Assembly: GCF_002250655.1 (NCBI RefSeq)
Contig: NZ_NOZR01000004.1
Coordinates: 1 to 64,000, forward strand
Source of the DNA: Mycolicibacterium sphagni
GTDB taxonomy: Bacteria > Actinomycetota > Actinomycetes > Mycobacteriales > Mycobacteriaceae
Length of the DNA: 64,000 nt
Reading direction: 5' to 3'
Made by a program: the position numbers and the translations under genes. Below the pieces are notes generated by a model. It was not told the DNA's origin, searched no databases, and saw only the letters and a list, made by a program, of their open reading frames with translations. Below, one piece after another: positions 45,537 through 54,363 of this stretch (position 1 is its first letter; each line of letters begins with the position of its first letter).

Positions 45537-45590
45537 TTTGGGCGGAACGAAGTCTTTGGGCGGAACGAGGTCTTTGGGTGGAACGACGTC
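45537..45590. repeat. three tandem 18-bp repeats at the end of mmpL3
   Basis: Three consecutive units, TTTGGGCGGAACGAAGTC (45537-45554), then the same with GAGGTC (45555-45572), then TTTGGGTGGAACGACGTC (45573-45590). The last touches the mmpL3 stop codon. The array fills half of the 108-nt gap to the convergent transporter gene. Confidence 0.85.
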
Positions 45591-48522
45591 AGAGACGGCC
45601 CTCGCGGCGCAGCAGCTCCGCGGCGCTGACGCCGCCACCGCCGCCGCGACGGGGGCGGTCCTCGCCCTCCTTCTTGCCGCGGGAGTTCAGCTTCTCGGTG
45701 GCCACCTCGGAGTCGCCCTGCTCGGGCCTGCTGACCGGAATGGCCCGGGTCTCCTCGGCGCTGACCGACGGCGGAACCTCGTCGGTGCCCTTCTGCTCGC
45801 GCTGGGTGGGGATGGCCGTGGTGGCGTCCTCCGGAGGTGTGATGGCCCCGGTGGGTTCGGCCGAGGACTGCGGGGGAGCCGGGGGAGTCGGCGAGCTGGC
45901 GGATCCGCGCAGTTCGCCCAGCCAGGACTCGATTTCCCGGTCCGGCGCCGGCGCCGCCGGCGGACGGTTGGTTCGCGCCGCCGAGGTCGCGGTGTTCACC
46001 GCGTTCTTGACGGCGTTCTTGGCAACCGAGAACCGCGTCGTGGGCGCCTCATTGACGGGCCCGGGATCCGGACCCGCGCCTGCGTCCGGCATCCGGGTGG
46101 TCCCGGCCGCCGACGGCGGATCCTGCGGCGGCGGAGTGCGCTGTTCGCCACGGCCCACAACGCGGGGCATCGCCCTGCCTTCGATGCCGGGGTGGGTCGG
46201 GTCGTGTGCCGGGCGGCGGGTCGTCGCGACGGGCGCGCCCGCGCCGACCAGCGCGTCGTCGGACTCACGCACGATCGGCCGCTTGCGTTCGTCGGGCAGA
46301 TGGATCTCGCCGAGGCCGAGCTTGACCTGCAGACGCTTCATCCATCGCGGCGCCCACCAGCAGTCATCGCCGAGCAGCTTCATCACCGCGGGAACCAGGA
46401 ACATCCGGATAACGGTCGCGTCCAATAGCAATGCGGTGATCAGGCCGAAGGCCAGGTACTTCATCATGACCAGATCGGAGAACGCGAACGCTCCGGCCAC
46501 CACGATCAGGACCAGTGCGGCCGCCGTGATGATGCGGCCCGTGGTCGCGGTACCGATCCGGATGGCTTCTGTGGTCGACATCCCGCGTTCCCTGGCCTCC
46601 ACCATGCGGGAGACCAGGAACACTTCGTAGTCGGTGGACAAGCCGTAGATCACCGCGATGATCAACCCGATCACGGGTGCCGTGAGTGGCGTCGCCGTGA
46701 AATTCAAGAAGCTCGAGCCGTGACCGTCGACGAATATCCACGTCAACACACCCATGGTGGATCCGAGCGTCAGCGCACTCATCAGCGCCGCCTTGATCGG
46801 CAACACCAACGATCCGAACGCCAGGAACATCAGGATCGTCGTCGTACTGATCAAGATCAGCACCATCAACGGACCCTTGTCGAGCAGGCTGTGAATACTG
46901 TCCTGCTCCAGCGCCGGGGTGCCACCTACCCAGATGGTCACCCCCTTGGGGGGTGGTATCGCGCGTAGCTCACTGATTTTCTTGGGTGCGTCGTTGCGGA
47001 CCTGCAGCCCGTTCTGGATGACGGTGACGTTCGGGTCTTTGGTGCCCTCGTCCGTCGCGGTACGCGGTGTCCATTGCCCGGTGAATCCGGTGATCGCGTT
47101 CGCCTGCTGGGTGATCTGCTCGATCTGCGGGGGCGTGGCGTTCTGGATGACCAGGGTCATCTGCTCGGTGCGGAAGCCCGGGAAGGTCCTGTCGAAGTCC
47201 TCCTGCGCCATGCGCACAGAATTCGTTGGTGGCAAATACTTTTCACTGAAGCCGCCGAGGGACAACTTGCCCAATGGAATGATCAGCAAGATCATGATCA
47301 CGACGATCGGCAGCGCGAACATGATCGGCCGCTTCATGACCATGTTGACGAGCTTGCCCCAGAAACCCTTCTCGACCTGCTCACGCGTCTGGGTCTTCTG
47401 CAGCTTGTTCGCGAGCCATTCCAGGTAGACCCGCATCGGCTTCCAGTTCCGGAAGAACGGCACCCGCAGCAGGGTGCGCACGCCGAGCGCGTCGACGTTC
47501 GGGCCCAGGATGCTCAGCACCGCGGGCAGCACGCTGATCGACAGGATCGCGGCCAGCATCACCGAGGCGATACCGGCGTACGTCAGCGATTTCAGGAAGC
47601 CCTGGGGGAACAGCAGCAGGCCGGCGAGTGACGCCACGATCAGCACGGCCGAGAACGTCACCGTGCGGCCAGCCGTCATCACGGTGCGCCGGATCGCCGC
47701 CTCGGTGTCGTAGCCCTCGGCGAGTTCCTCCCGGAACCGGCTCACCACGAACAGGCCGTAGTCGATCGCGATACCGAGACCGATAAGGGTGACCACCGGC
47801 TGCGCGAAGAAGTGCACCGGGGCGAAGAGCGAGATCAATCGCATGATGCCCAGCGAGCCGAGAATGGACAGTCCACCGACCATGGCAGGCAGGCAGGCGG
47901 CGACCACGCCGCCGAACACGAAGAACAACACCACCGCGACCAGCGGTAATGCCAGCACTTCGGCGCGTTGTTGGTCCTTGCCGATGGTGCCGGTCAGCTC
48001 GTTGGCCACCGGTTGGAGCCCGGCCAGCTCCACTTTTCCGTCGTCCATCTTCTGCAGGTCAGGCTGGACGACCTTGAAGTTGTTCAGGATGGTGTCGTCG
48101 TCATCGCCCTTGAGCGGCAACGTGACAAACGTGCGGGTCTTGTCGTCGGTCGCGAGTTTCTGGACGGCAGGCAGGGTGGGCGCCTTGAGGTATCCAGCCC
48201 ACGGCAACATCTGGTCGGGGTGGTCGGCGACAACCTGATTGAGTTCGTCGACGATCTTCTTGGACCACTCCGGGTCATCAACGGTCTTGCCCTTGGGTGC
48301 CGTGAAAATGGCGACGATATGGCTGGATCGGTCTCGGCCGTACACCTTGTCGGCCAGCACGGACGCTTTCACTGACTGGCTGTTGTCGTCGTAGAAACCG
48401 CTCTGGGTGACGTGCTTTCCCAGGCTCAAACCGAAAAACCCTGCGCCGAGGCACAGCGAGACCATGACTGCGATCACGATGTATCGGTAGCGATACACAG
48501 TTCGACCCCACCAGGCGAACAC
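45589..48522 (-). CDS. mmpL3: trehalose monomycolate flippase MmpL3
   Basis: A 977-residue RND-type transporter that moves trehalose monomycolate to the periplasm; essential and the target of several anti-mycobacterial inhibitors. Proton-relay pairs are Asp254-Tyr255 (IGLGIAIDYGLFVVSRFREE) and the equivalent pair at about residue 640 (IYGLSTDYEVFLVSR). Two periplasmic porter domains flank TM2-TM6, and a long, disordered Pro/Arg-rich cytoplasmic tail covers about the last 220 residues. The GTG at 48522 has AGGAGA 5 nt upstream. The gene order with Rv0207c and trmB is conserved. Confidence 0.96.
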   Translation of the reverse strand: MFAWWGRTVYRYRYIVIAVMVSLCLGAGFFGLSLGKHVTQSGFYDDNSQSVKASVLADKVYGRDRSSHIVAIFTAPKGKTVDDPEWSKKIVDELNQVVADHPDQMLPWAGYLKAPTLPAVQKLATDDKTRTFVTLPLKGDDDDTILNNFKVVQPDLQKMDDGKVELAGLQPVANELTGTIGKDQQRAEVLALPLVAVVLFFVFGGVVAACLPAMVGGLSILGSLGIMRLISLFAPVHFFAQPVVTLIGLGIAIDYGLFVVSRFREELAEGYDTEAAIRRTVMTAGRTVTFSAVLIVASLAGLLLFPQGFLKSLTYAGIASVMLAAILSISVLPAVLSILGPNVDALGVRTLLRVPFFRNWKPMRVYLEWLANKLQKTQTREQVEKGFWGKLVNMVMKRPIMFALPIVVIMILLIIPLGKLSLGGFSEKYLPPTNSVRMAQEDFDRTFPGFRTEQMTLVIQNATPPQIEQITQQANAITGFTGQWTPRTATDEGTKDPNVTVIQNGLQVRNDAPKKISELRAIPPPKGVTIWVGGTPALEQDSIHSLLDKGPLMVLILISTTTILMFLAFGSLVLPIKAALMSALTLGSTMGVLTWIFVDGHGSSFLNFTATPLTAPVIGLIIAVIYGLSTDYEVFLVSRMVEARERGMSTTEAIRIGTATTGRIITAAALVLIVVAGAFAFSDLVMMKYLAFGLITALLLDATVIRMFLVPAVMKLLGDDCWWAPRWMKRLQVKLGLGEIHLPDERKRPIVRESDDALVGAGAPVATTRRPAHDPTHPGIEGRAMPRVVGRGEQRTPPPQDPPSAAGTTRMPDAGAGPDPGPVNEAPTTRFSVAKNAVKNAVNTATSAARTNRPPAAPAPDREIESWLGELRGSASSPTPPAPPQSSAEPTGAITPPEDATTAIPTQREQKGTDEVPPSVSAEETRAIPVSRPEQGDSEVATEKLNSRGKKEGEDRPRRGGGGGVSAAELLRREGRL

Positions 48523-48567
48523 GTAATCTCCTAACTAAATCTGCGGCGACCTGCGCATTGGGTTCTC

Positions 48568-49257
48568 CTACACGCGCGATGTCAGTAGCGAGGACAGCGG
48601 CCGGAATGGTTGCAGCCACGCCCCTTGCTCTGGTAGCGAATCTAGGCCGATTCGCGGCAGCGGCTCTCGGAAAACACCAGGAATGTCCTCCAGGTCGACG
48701 AACTCCAAGGTATCCGACGCTAATGCCCAGCTGGCGTGTTCGCGAAATCCGAGCACGTAGGCGGGGGTGCCGGCGCGGGCGATGTCTTCCAGCGGTGTGC
48801 GGAATGCCTGCCCGTCGGCCGACGCGACCAGCACTGCGGCCAGGCCTTCACTGCGGCGCAGCTCGATGTGGGCCAGCATGTCGCTGTCGACGTCGCTGTC
48901 CTCGTCCACCTTGGGCTTGGCGAAGACCGCGAAGCCGACGTTGCGCAGCGCCTCGACCCAGGGACGAACGACGTCAGCGCTGCCCGGCGCGATGTTGGTG
49001 AATACGGTCGCCTCGGGTTCCACCGTGATGTCCGGGTGGCCGGCCGACAGCTCGGCGGTGCGGCTCAACAGCCAGCGTCCCAGCGCGTCGAACCGCGGCC
49101 GGTGTGCGGCTGTGGGCCGGCCGCCGAGGATCGAGCCCAGGCCCATGTCCAGGTTGGGGGCGTCCCAGACCAGAAGGACCCGCTGGACCGGCGAGCTCGC
49201 CACCGGTTCGTCACCGTCGGGCAGGGCCGGAGCCGTCGCGTCGTCAATCACACTCAT
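48568..49257 (-). CDS. NYN-domain protein (Rv0207c-like)
   Basis: A 229-residue soluble protein with a NYN (PIN-like) domain. Acidic residues expected at the metal site are seen in LLVWDAPNLDMGLGS, in KVDEDSDVDSDMLAHIE and in VLVASADGQAF. NYN domains are usually RNases; activity here is not shown. The ATG overlaps the trmB stop by 4 nt and its own stop is 45 nt before mmpL3, so trmB, this gene and mmpL3 probably form one operon. A role near RNA or at the MmpL3 complex is unresolved. Confidence 0.83.
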   Translation of the reverse strand: MSVIDDATAPALPDGDEPVASSPVQRVLLVWDAPNLDMGLGSILGGRPTAAHRPRFDALGRWLLSRTAELSAGHPDITVEPEATVFTNIAPGSADVVRPWVEALRNVGFAVFAKPKVDEDSDVDSDMLAHIELRRSEGLAAVLVASADGQAFRTPLEDIARAGTPAYVLGFREHASWALASDTLEFVDLEDIPGVFREPLPRIGLDSLPEQGAWLQPFRPLSSLLTSRV

Positions 49258-50012
49258 CGGCGTCTCATCCAGAGGAGCTCGCTCACCGCGCTGCCTGCGT
49301 GGCGGGCCTTCGTCTCATATTTGGTGGTCGGGCGCTGCACCGATATCGGCAGCTCGTCACCCGGCCGCACCCGCTGTAGCAGTGGTTCGGCGTCGCCGGC
49401 CTCGGCGATCTGCTCGGCATAGCCGGCATGGTCGGTGGCGGCGTGCAGCACACCGCCGGGGCGCAACCGGTCGGCGATCAGCGCGATGGTGGTCGGCTGT
49501 AGCAGCCGGCGCTTGTGATGGCGTGATTTTGGCCACGGGTCGGGGAAGAACACCCGCACCCCGGTCAGCTCGCCGGCCGCGAACATGTGCTCGAGCACGT
49601 CGACGGCGTCACCGCGGACCAGCCGGATGTTCGACACGCCTTCACGGTCGACCGCGCTGAGCAGCTGCGCCAGGCCGCGCCGGTAGACCTCGGCGGCCAC
49701 CACGTCGATATCGGGTTCGGCCACTGCCATGCCGAGCGTCGAGGTTCCGGTGCCGCAGCCGATCTCCAGAACGACGGGGGCCCGCCGCCCGAACCACGCG
49801 GTCGTATCCAGGTGTTCGGCAGGTTTGGCGTCGAAGCGCGCCTGGGTGCCCAGCTGCGACCAGAGCCGATCCCATACCTCTTGCTGTGCTTCGGTCAGCG
49901 CCGAACGGCGCGACCGAAAGCTGGTGATTCGCGGATAGGGATGCGCAGCCCCGGCATCGGGCGCGGCTGAGCCACCGCTGCGCTGCATGTGCATCCGTCC
50001 ATGGTCGCTCAT
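49254..50012 (-). CDS. trmB: tRNA (guanine-N7)-methyltransferase TrmB
   Basis: A 252-residue SAM-dependent enzyme that makes m7G46 in tRNA. The SAM motif EIGCGTGTSTLGMA is at about residues 77-90, the family signature VRVFFPDPWPKSRHHKRRLL at about 152-171, and the C-terminal TKYETKA is typical. The ATG at 50012 gives the short His-containing N-terminus (SDHGRMHMQ) similar to the tuberculosis protein (Rv0208c). Its promoter lies in the 93-nt spacer to the divergent dynamin-like pair. Confidence 0.92.
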   Translation of the reverse strand: MSDHGRMHMQRSGGSAAPDAGAAHPYPRITSFRSRRSALTEAQQEVWDRLWSQLGTQARFDAKPAEHLDTTAWFGRRAPVVLEIGCGTGTSTLGMAVAEPDIDVVAAEVYRRGLAQLLSAVDREGVSNIRLVRGDAVDVLEHMFAAGELTGVRVFFPDPWPKSRHHKRRLLQPTTIALIADRLRPGGVLHAATDHAGYAEQIAEAGDAEPLLQRVRPGDELPISVQRPTTKYETKARHAGSAVSELLWMRRR

Positions 50013-50105
50013 GACAAGGGGTGTACCCGCACCGTGGTGCAGATTGATACCCAACAGTTGCCTAGGCCTGCTAGTGGCTAGCGCCACAGGGCAGCTGATG
50101 CCAGC

Positions 50106-51011
50106 ATGTCGGGTGTGTCTGCCCAGGTAGTGCGGGTCGGAATCGCCGGTCGGCGGGGGTGCGGCAGGGCCACCGTGACACGAGTTCTGCGTGGGGCTGG
50201 TGTGGCTGTTGTGGGCTCGGCGGAACCCGCGGACCTCGACGTCTATGTGGTGGCCGAGACGCTGAAACCCGAGGACCGCCGCGCACTGGCCCACTCACCC
50301 CGGCCGGTCGTCGTGGCCCTCAACAAGGCCGACCTGGCCGGGTTCGGTGGCCAGGGACCCGTCGCGACCGCCGCCGCGCACTGCCGTCGGCTCAGTGACT
50401 TCACCGGCGTACCGGTCTATCCCCTGGCCGGCCTGGCCGCGGTGGCCGCCCTGGACGACACCGTCGTCGACGACGAGGTGCTTGACGCGCTGCGGGCGCT
50501 GACCACCGATCCCGCCGACCTCGGCTCGACCGACCGGTTCATCGACAAGGCACATCAGTTGCCGCACCCGATTCGACTGCGGCTGCTCGCTCAGCTCGAC
50601 TTGTTCGGCATCGCCCATGGCGTGCTGGCGCTGCGGGCCGGCGCCGACCGGGCCGGGCTACTGGCGGCGCTGCGTCGCGCCAGCGCGGTGGACGGGCTGC
50701 TCGCCGGCATCGACGCGGCCGCCGCCCCGGTGCGCTACCGGTGGCTGATCGACGCGCACGCCGTGGCGCTGCCGGCCTCCGACGACGCGGTCGCCGCCAG
50801 AATGGCCGCGGCCATCGAGGTGGTGCGGGCCGCCGGGATGGCCGTGGACGACGACGTCACCGCCGCCGCACATCTGCGCCGCGCGATCGTATGGCAGCGG
50901 TACTCCCGCGGGCCGGTGTCGCGGCTGCACCGTTGCTGCGGCGCCGACATCGCCCGCGGCTCACTGCGGTTGTGGGAACGGGCGGGCGGAGTCGCGGAGT
51001 CGCTGCCATGA
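50106..51011 (+). CDS. P-loop/dynamin-like protein, first of a pair (Rv0209-like)
   Basis: A 301-residue protein with a GTPase-like start: VRVGIAGRRGCGRATVTRVL resembles a Walker A loop but has Arg-Ala where Lys-Ser/Thr is expected. The NKAD motif (VVVALNKADLAGF, about residue 75) fits the guanine-specificity NKxD. No clear DxxG switch is seen. The rest is helical. It overlaps the next gene by 4 nt, and the two look like a pair of dynamin-related proteins. Function unknown, conserved in mycobacteria as Rv0209-Rv0210. Confidence 0.7.
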   Translation: MSGVSAQVVRVGIAGRRGCGRATVTRVLRGAGVAVVGSAEPADLDVYVVAETLKPEDRRALAHSPRPVVVALNKADLAGFGGQGPVATAAAHCRRLSDFTGVPVYPLAGLAAVAALDDTVVDDEVLDALRALTTDPADLGSTDRFIDKAHQLPHPIRLRLLAQLDLFGIAHGVLALRAGADRAGLLAALRRASAVDGLLAGIDAAAAPVRYRWLIDAHAVALPASDDAVAARMAAAIEVVRAAGMAVDDDVTAAAHLRRAIVWQRYSRGPVSRLHRCCGADIARGSLRLWERAGGVAESLP

Positions 51012-52345
51012 CTCACGTAGTCCTGGTCGCCGGCCCGTGGCTGGCCGGCACCACCAGTCTGGTTGCCGCCCTTCGAGACCGGATGCCCGAGCATCGCGTG
51101 CTCGAAGCGGCTGAGCTCGCTGCCGGGGAGGCGCCCGCTGCGGTGGTGTTCGTGGTGTCGGCCGCCGCACCGCTGACCGCGTCGGACTGCGCGCTGCTGG
51201 ACGTCGTGGCCGCCGGCACCGACGCAGTGATCGCAGTGGTGTCCAAGATCGACGTGCACCGCACCTGGCGCGAGGTCCTCGCCGCCGACCAGGCGCTCCT
51301 GACCGAGCGGGCTGCCCGCTACCGCGAGCTGCCATGGGTTGGGGTCGCCGCAGCACCGGACTTGGGCCTACCCGTCGTCGACGATCTCGTCACGGCGCTG
51401 CGGACCGTGCTCGCCGATAACACCTTGACGCGACGAAATCGGTTGCGGGCCAAGGAGAATCGGTTGCTCACCGCGGATGGCGCCGCTCGGGAAGGGTGCG
51501 TGGCCGCACTGCGCGATCAGCGTGCCGCGGTGCTGCGCCGGTTCCGGCTGGACAAGTCCGAGCGGACCATCGCGATGCGCAGCCAGATTCAGCAGGCCCG
51601 GGTCCGGCTGTCCTCCTTCGCCCGCGCCCGGTGCGCCTCGGCGCGGACCGAGCTGCAGGACGACGTGGCGGCCCTGACCCGCCGCGGGCTGGCCGGCTTC
51701 ACCGACGAGGTGCGGCGCCGCGCGGCGGAAGTCGGCGATGACGTGCGGGACGAGGTGACCGGGCACTTGGCCGACGTCGTCGAGCAACTTGGACTGGCTT
51801 CCGACGTCGCGACGCCCGAGGGTCCGCGCTATGAGGTGGGCGCCGCACCGGTGCGGTCACGTAATGCGGAGACCCGGTTGATGATGCTGCTCGGCGCGGG
51901 CTTCGGCCTGGGTATCGCGCTGACGATCACCCGGCTGCTGGCAGACCTCGCGCCGCAGTGGGCGCTCCGCGGTGCCATTGGCGGTGCGGTCCTCGGGCTG
52001 ATTGTGACGCTCTGGGTGGTCAGTGTGCGCGGACTGCTGCGGGACCGGGCAGTGCTGGACCGCTGGGTGGTCGAGGTCACCGCCGGCCTGCGCACCGCGA
52101 TGGAGGAGTGGGTGGCTACTCAGGTGCTGGCCGCGGAGGCGTCAATGGGTCGGGCCGGCGCCGAGCGGGATGCTGTCGACGGCGCCGATATGGAGGACGC
52201 GGTGGCGCGCATCGACGCCGAAATCCGCGAGCAGACGGTGCGGCGGGCCCGCGCCGCCGCGGTCCGAGATCGGGCAGTAGCGGCGGTGCGGGCCGAACTT
52301 GAGGGTGAAAGGCTCCGATTATGGCCTTCTGAATCGTTCCTGTGA
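51008..52345 (+). CDS. membrane dynamin-like protein, second of a pair (Rv0210-like)
   Basis: A 445-residue protein: a degenerate N-terminal P-loop (VAGPWLAGTTSLVAAL, Lys replaced by Thr), an SKID motif in the NKxD position (about residue 83), a long helical stalk (about 130-285), two membrane helices (about 300-345: MMLLGAGFGLGIALTITRLL and AIGGAVLGLIVTLWVVSV) and a C-terminal helical tail. This layout resembles bacterial dynamin-like proteins that remodel membranes. ATG overlaps the stop of its partner. Hairpins downstream may terminate transcription before pckG. Confidence 0.7.
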   Translation: MTHVVLVAGPWLAGTTSLVAALRDRMPEHRVLEAAELAAGEAPAAVVFVVSAAAPLTASDCALLDVVAAGTDAVIAVVSKIDVHRTWREVLAADQALLTERAARYRELPWVGVAAAPDLGLPVVDDLVTALRTVLADNTLTRRNRLRAKENRLLTADGAAREGCVAALRDQRAAVLRRFRLDKSERTIAMRSQIQQARVRLSSFARARCASARTELQDDVAALTRRGLAGFTDEVRRRAAEVGDDVRDEVTGHLADVVEQLGLASDVATPEGPRYEVGAAPVRSRNAETRLMMLLGAGFGLGIALTITRLLADLAPQWALRGAIGGAVLGLIVTLWVVSVRGLLRDRAVLDRWVVEVTAGLRTAMEEWVATQVLAAEASMGRAGAERDAVDGADMEDAVARIDAEIREQTVRRARAAAVRDRAVAAVRAELEGERLRLWPSESFL

Positions 52346-52370
52346 GTGATCGGACATAATCCCGATTAAC

Positions 52371-52389
52371 CGCGGGTATCTCACCCGCG
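52371..52389. terminator. hairpin in the pckG leader region
   Basis: CGCGGGT-ATCTC-ACCCGCG, a perfect 7-bp stem 25 nt after the preceding stop. A second hairpin, CCGCGC-TTTG-GCGCGG, follows at 52412-52427. The first may terminate the dynamin-like operon or, with the second, structure a pckG leader; a CATAAT -10-like box lies at about 52355. The 128-nt interval holds no gene. Confidence 0.4.
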
Positions 52390-52473
52390 TTAACCTACTT
52401 TTCAGGGAGGACCGCGCTTTGGCGCGGATTCCGGCCTGCGTCCTGGCCATAAGAATAAGCAGGAGATTTTGCG

Positions 52474-54300
52474 ATGACTTCAGCGACTATCCCCGGTCTT
52501 GATACCGCACCGACTAAGCATCACGGCCTCCTCGCTTGGGTCCAGGAGGTCGCCGAACTTACCCAACCCGACAGGGTGGTCTTCGCCGACGGGTCCGACG
52601 AGGAGTACCAGCGGTTGTGTGACCAGCTGGTGGCCGCGGGCACCTTCACTCCGCTGAGCGACACCGAGGAGCCGAGCTCGTATCTGGCGCGGTCGGCGCC
52701 GTCGGACGTGGCACGGGTCGAGTCGCGGACGTTCATCTGCTCGGAACGCGCGATCGACGCCGGCCCGACGAACAACTGGATGGCGCCGGACGAGATGCGC
52801 GCCCTCATGAAGGACCTGTACCGCGGCAGCATGCGCGGCCGCACCATGTATGTGGTGCCGTTCTGCATGGGCCCGCTGGGTGCCGACGATCCGAAGCTCG
52901 GCGTCGAGATCACCGATTCCGAATATGTCGTGGTGTCGATGCGAACGATGACGCGCATGGGCAAAGCCGCGCTGGACAAGATCGGTGAGGACGGGTTCTT
53001 CGTCAAGGCGCTGCACTCGCTGGGTGCGCCTCTCGAGGACGGGCAGCCGGACGTCCCGTGGCCGTGCAATGACACGAAGTACATCACCCACTTCCCGGAG
53101 ACCCGCGAGATCTGGAGCTTCGGCTCGGGTTACGGCGGCAACGCGCTTTTGGGCAAGAAGTGCTACTCGCTGCGCATCGCCTCGGCCATGGCGCACGACG
53201 AGGGCTGGCTGGCCGAGCACATGCTGATCCTCAAGCTGATCTCCCCGGAGAACAAGGCGTACTTCGTGGCCGCTGCGTTCCCGTCGGCCTGCGGTAAGAC
53301 CAACCTGGCGATGCTGCAGCCGACCATCCCCGGTTGGCGCGCCGAGACTGTCGGCGACGACATCGCATGGATGCGCTTCGGCAAGGACGGCCGGCTGTAT
53401 GCCACCAACCCGGAGTTCGGCTTCTTCGGGGTGGCGCCGGGAACCAACTGGAGCTCCAACCCCAACGCGATGAAGACCGTCGCCGCCGGCAACACCGTCT
53501 TCACCAACGTCGCGCTGACCGACGAAGGCGGTGTCTGGTGGGAAGGCCTCGAGGGCGACCCGCAGCACCTCATCGACTGGAAGGGCGAGGACTGGGAGCC
53601 TGGACTCGACAAAAAGGCCGCGCACCCGAACTCCCGCTACTGCACCCCGATGTCGCAGTGCCCGACCCTGGCGCCGGAGTGGGACGACCCGCAGGGCGTG
53701 CCCATCTCGGCAATCCTGTTCGGCGGACGCCGCAAGACGACGGTGCCGCTGGTGACCCAGGCCCGCGATTGGCAGCACGGGGTGTTCATCGGGGCCACCC
53801 TCGGTTCCGAGCAGACCGCCGCCGCCGAGGGCAAGGTCGGCACCGTCCGCCGCGACCCGATGGCCATGCTGCCGTTCCTCGGCTACAACGTCGGTGATTA
53901 CTTCGCCCACTGGATCAACCTCGGCAAGAACGCCGACGAGTCGAAGCTGCCGAAGATCTTCTTCGTCAACTGGTTCCGCCGCGGTGACGACGGCCGCTTC
54001 CTGTGGCCGGGCTTCGGCGAGAACAGCCGCGTGATGAAGTGGATCATCGAGCGGGTCGAGGGCAAGGCCAACGGTTCCACGACGCCGATCGGCATCGTGC
54101 CCAGCGCAGGCGACCTCGACCTCGAGGGCTTGGACGCGGATCCGGGTGACGTCAATGAGGCGCTTGCGGTCAACGTCCAGGAATGGCGGGACGAACTGCC
54201 GCTGATCGAGGAGTGGTTCGAGTTCGTCGGCGAGAAGTTGCCGACCGGCGTAAAGGACGAGTTCGAGGCGCTCAAGCAGCGTTTGGCTGAAAGCTCCTAA
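52474..54300 (+). CDS. pckG: phosphoenolpyruvate carboxykinase (GTP)
   Basis: A 608-residue GTP-dependent PEP carboxykinase, the enzyme that converts oxaloacetate to PEP at the start of gluconeogenesis and is needed for growth on fatty acids. The P-loop [13 protein letters not shown], the Mn-binding [19 protein letters not shown] segment and the nucleotide-binding [21 protein letters not shown] are intact. AGGAG precedes the ATG. It is called pckA (Rv0211) in M. tuberculosis; GTP enzymes are also named pckG. Neighbouring fadD4 and fadE3 fit with growth on lipids. Confidence 0.95.
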   Translation: MTSATIPGLDTAPTKHHGLLAWVQEVAELTQPDRVVFADGSDEEYQRLCDQLVAAGTFTPLSDTEEPSSYLARSAPSDVARVESRTFICSERAIDAGPTNNWMAPDEMRALMKDLYRGSMRGRTMYVVPFCMGPLGADDPKLGVEITDSEYVVVSMRTMTRMGKAALDKIGEDGFFVKALHSLGAPLEDGQPDVPWPCNDTKYITHFPETREIWSFGSGYGGNALLGKKCYSLRIASAMAHDEGWLAEHMLILKLISPENKAYFVAAAFPSACGKTNLAMLQPTIPGWRAETVGDDIAWMRFGKDGRLYATNPEFGFFGVAPGTNWSSNPNAMKTVAAGNTVFTNVALTDEGGVWWEGLEGDPQHLIDWKGEDWEPGLDKKAAHPNSRYCTPMSQCPTLAPEWDDPQGVPISAILFGGRRKTTVPLVTQARDWQHGVFIGATLGSEQTAAAEGKVGTVRRDPMAMLPFLGYNVGDYFAHWINLGKNADESKLPKIFFVNWFRRGDDGRFLWPGFGENSRVMKWIIERVEGKANGSTTPIGIVPSAGDLDLEGLDADPGDVNEALAVNVQEWRDELPLIEEWFEFVGEKLPTGVKDEFEALKQRLAESS

Positions 54301-54314
54301 CTGCTCAACACGTA

Positions 54315-54350
54315 GACAGGGCCAGTTGACACCCGTCAACTGGCCCTGTC
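54315..54350. terminator. 16-bp perfect hairpin between pckG and fadD4
   Basis: Arms GACAGGGCCAGTTGAC (54315-54330) and GTCAACTGGCCCTGTC (54335-54350) pair perfectly around ACCC, 14 nt after the pckG stop. It should act as a pckG terminator, but it also contains the TTGACA -35-like element of fadD4 and could be an operator. No T-run follows. Confidence 0.75.
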
Positions 54351-54357
54351 GTATTGT
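54326..54357 (+). promoter_or_regulatory. fadD4 promoter, leaderless type
   Basis: TTGACA at 54326-54331 and TATTGT at 54352-54357, spaced 20 nt, longer than the usual 17. The -10 box ends 6 nt before the ATG. The -35 element lies within the stem of the hairpin. Confidence 0.5.
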
Positions 54358-54363
54358 GCATCC

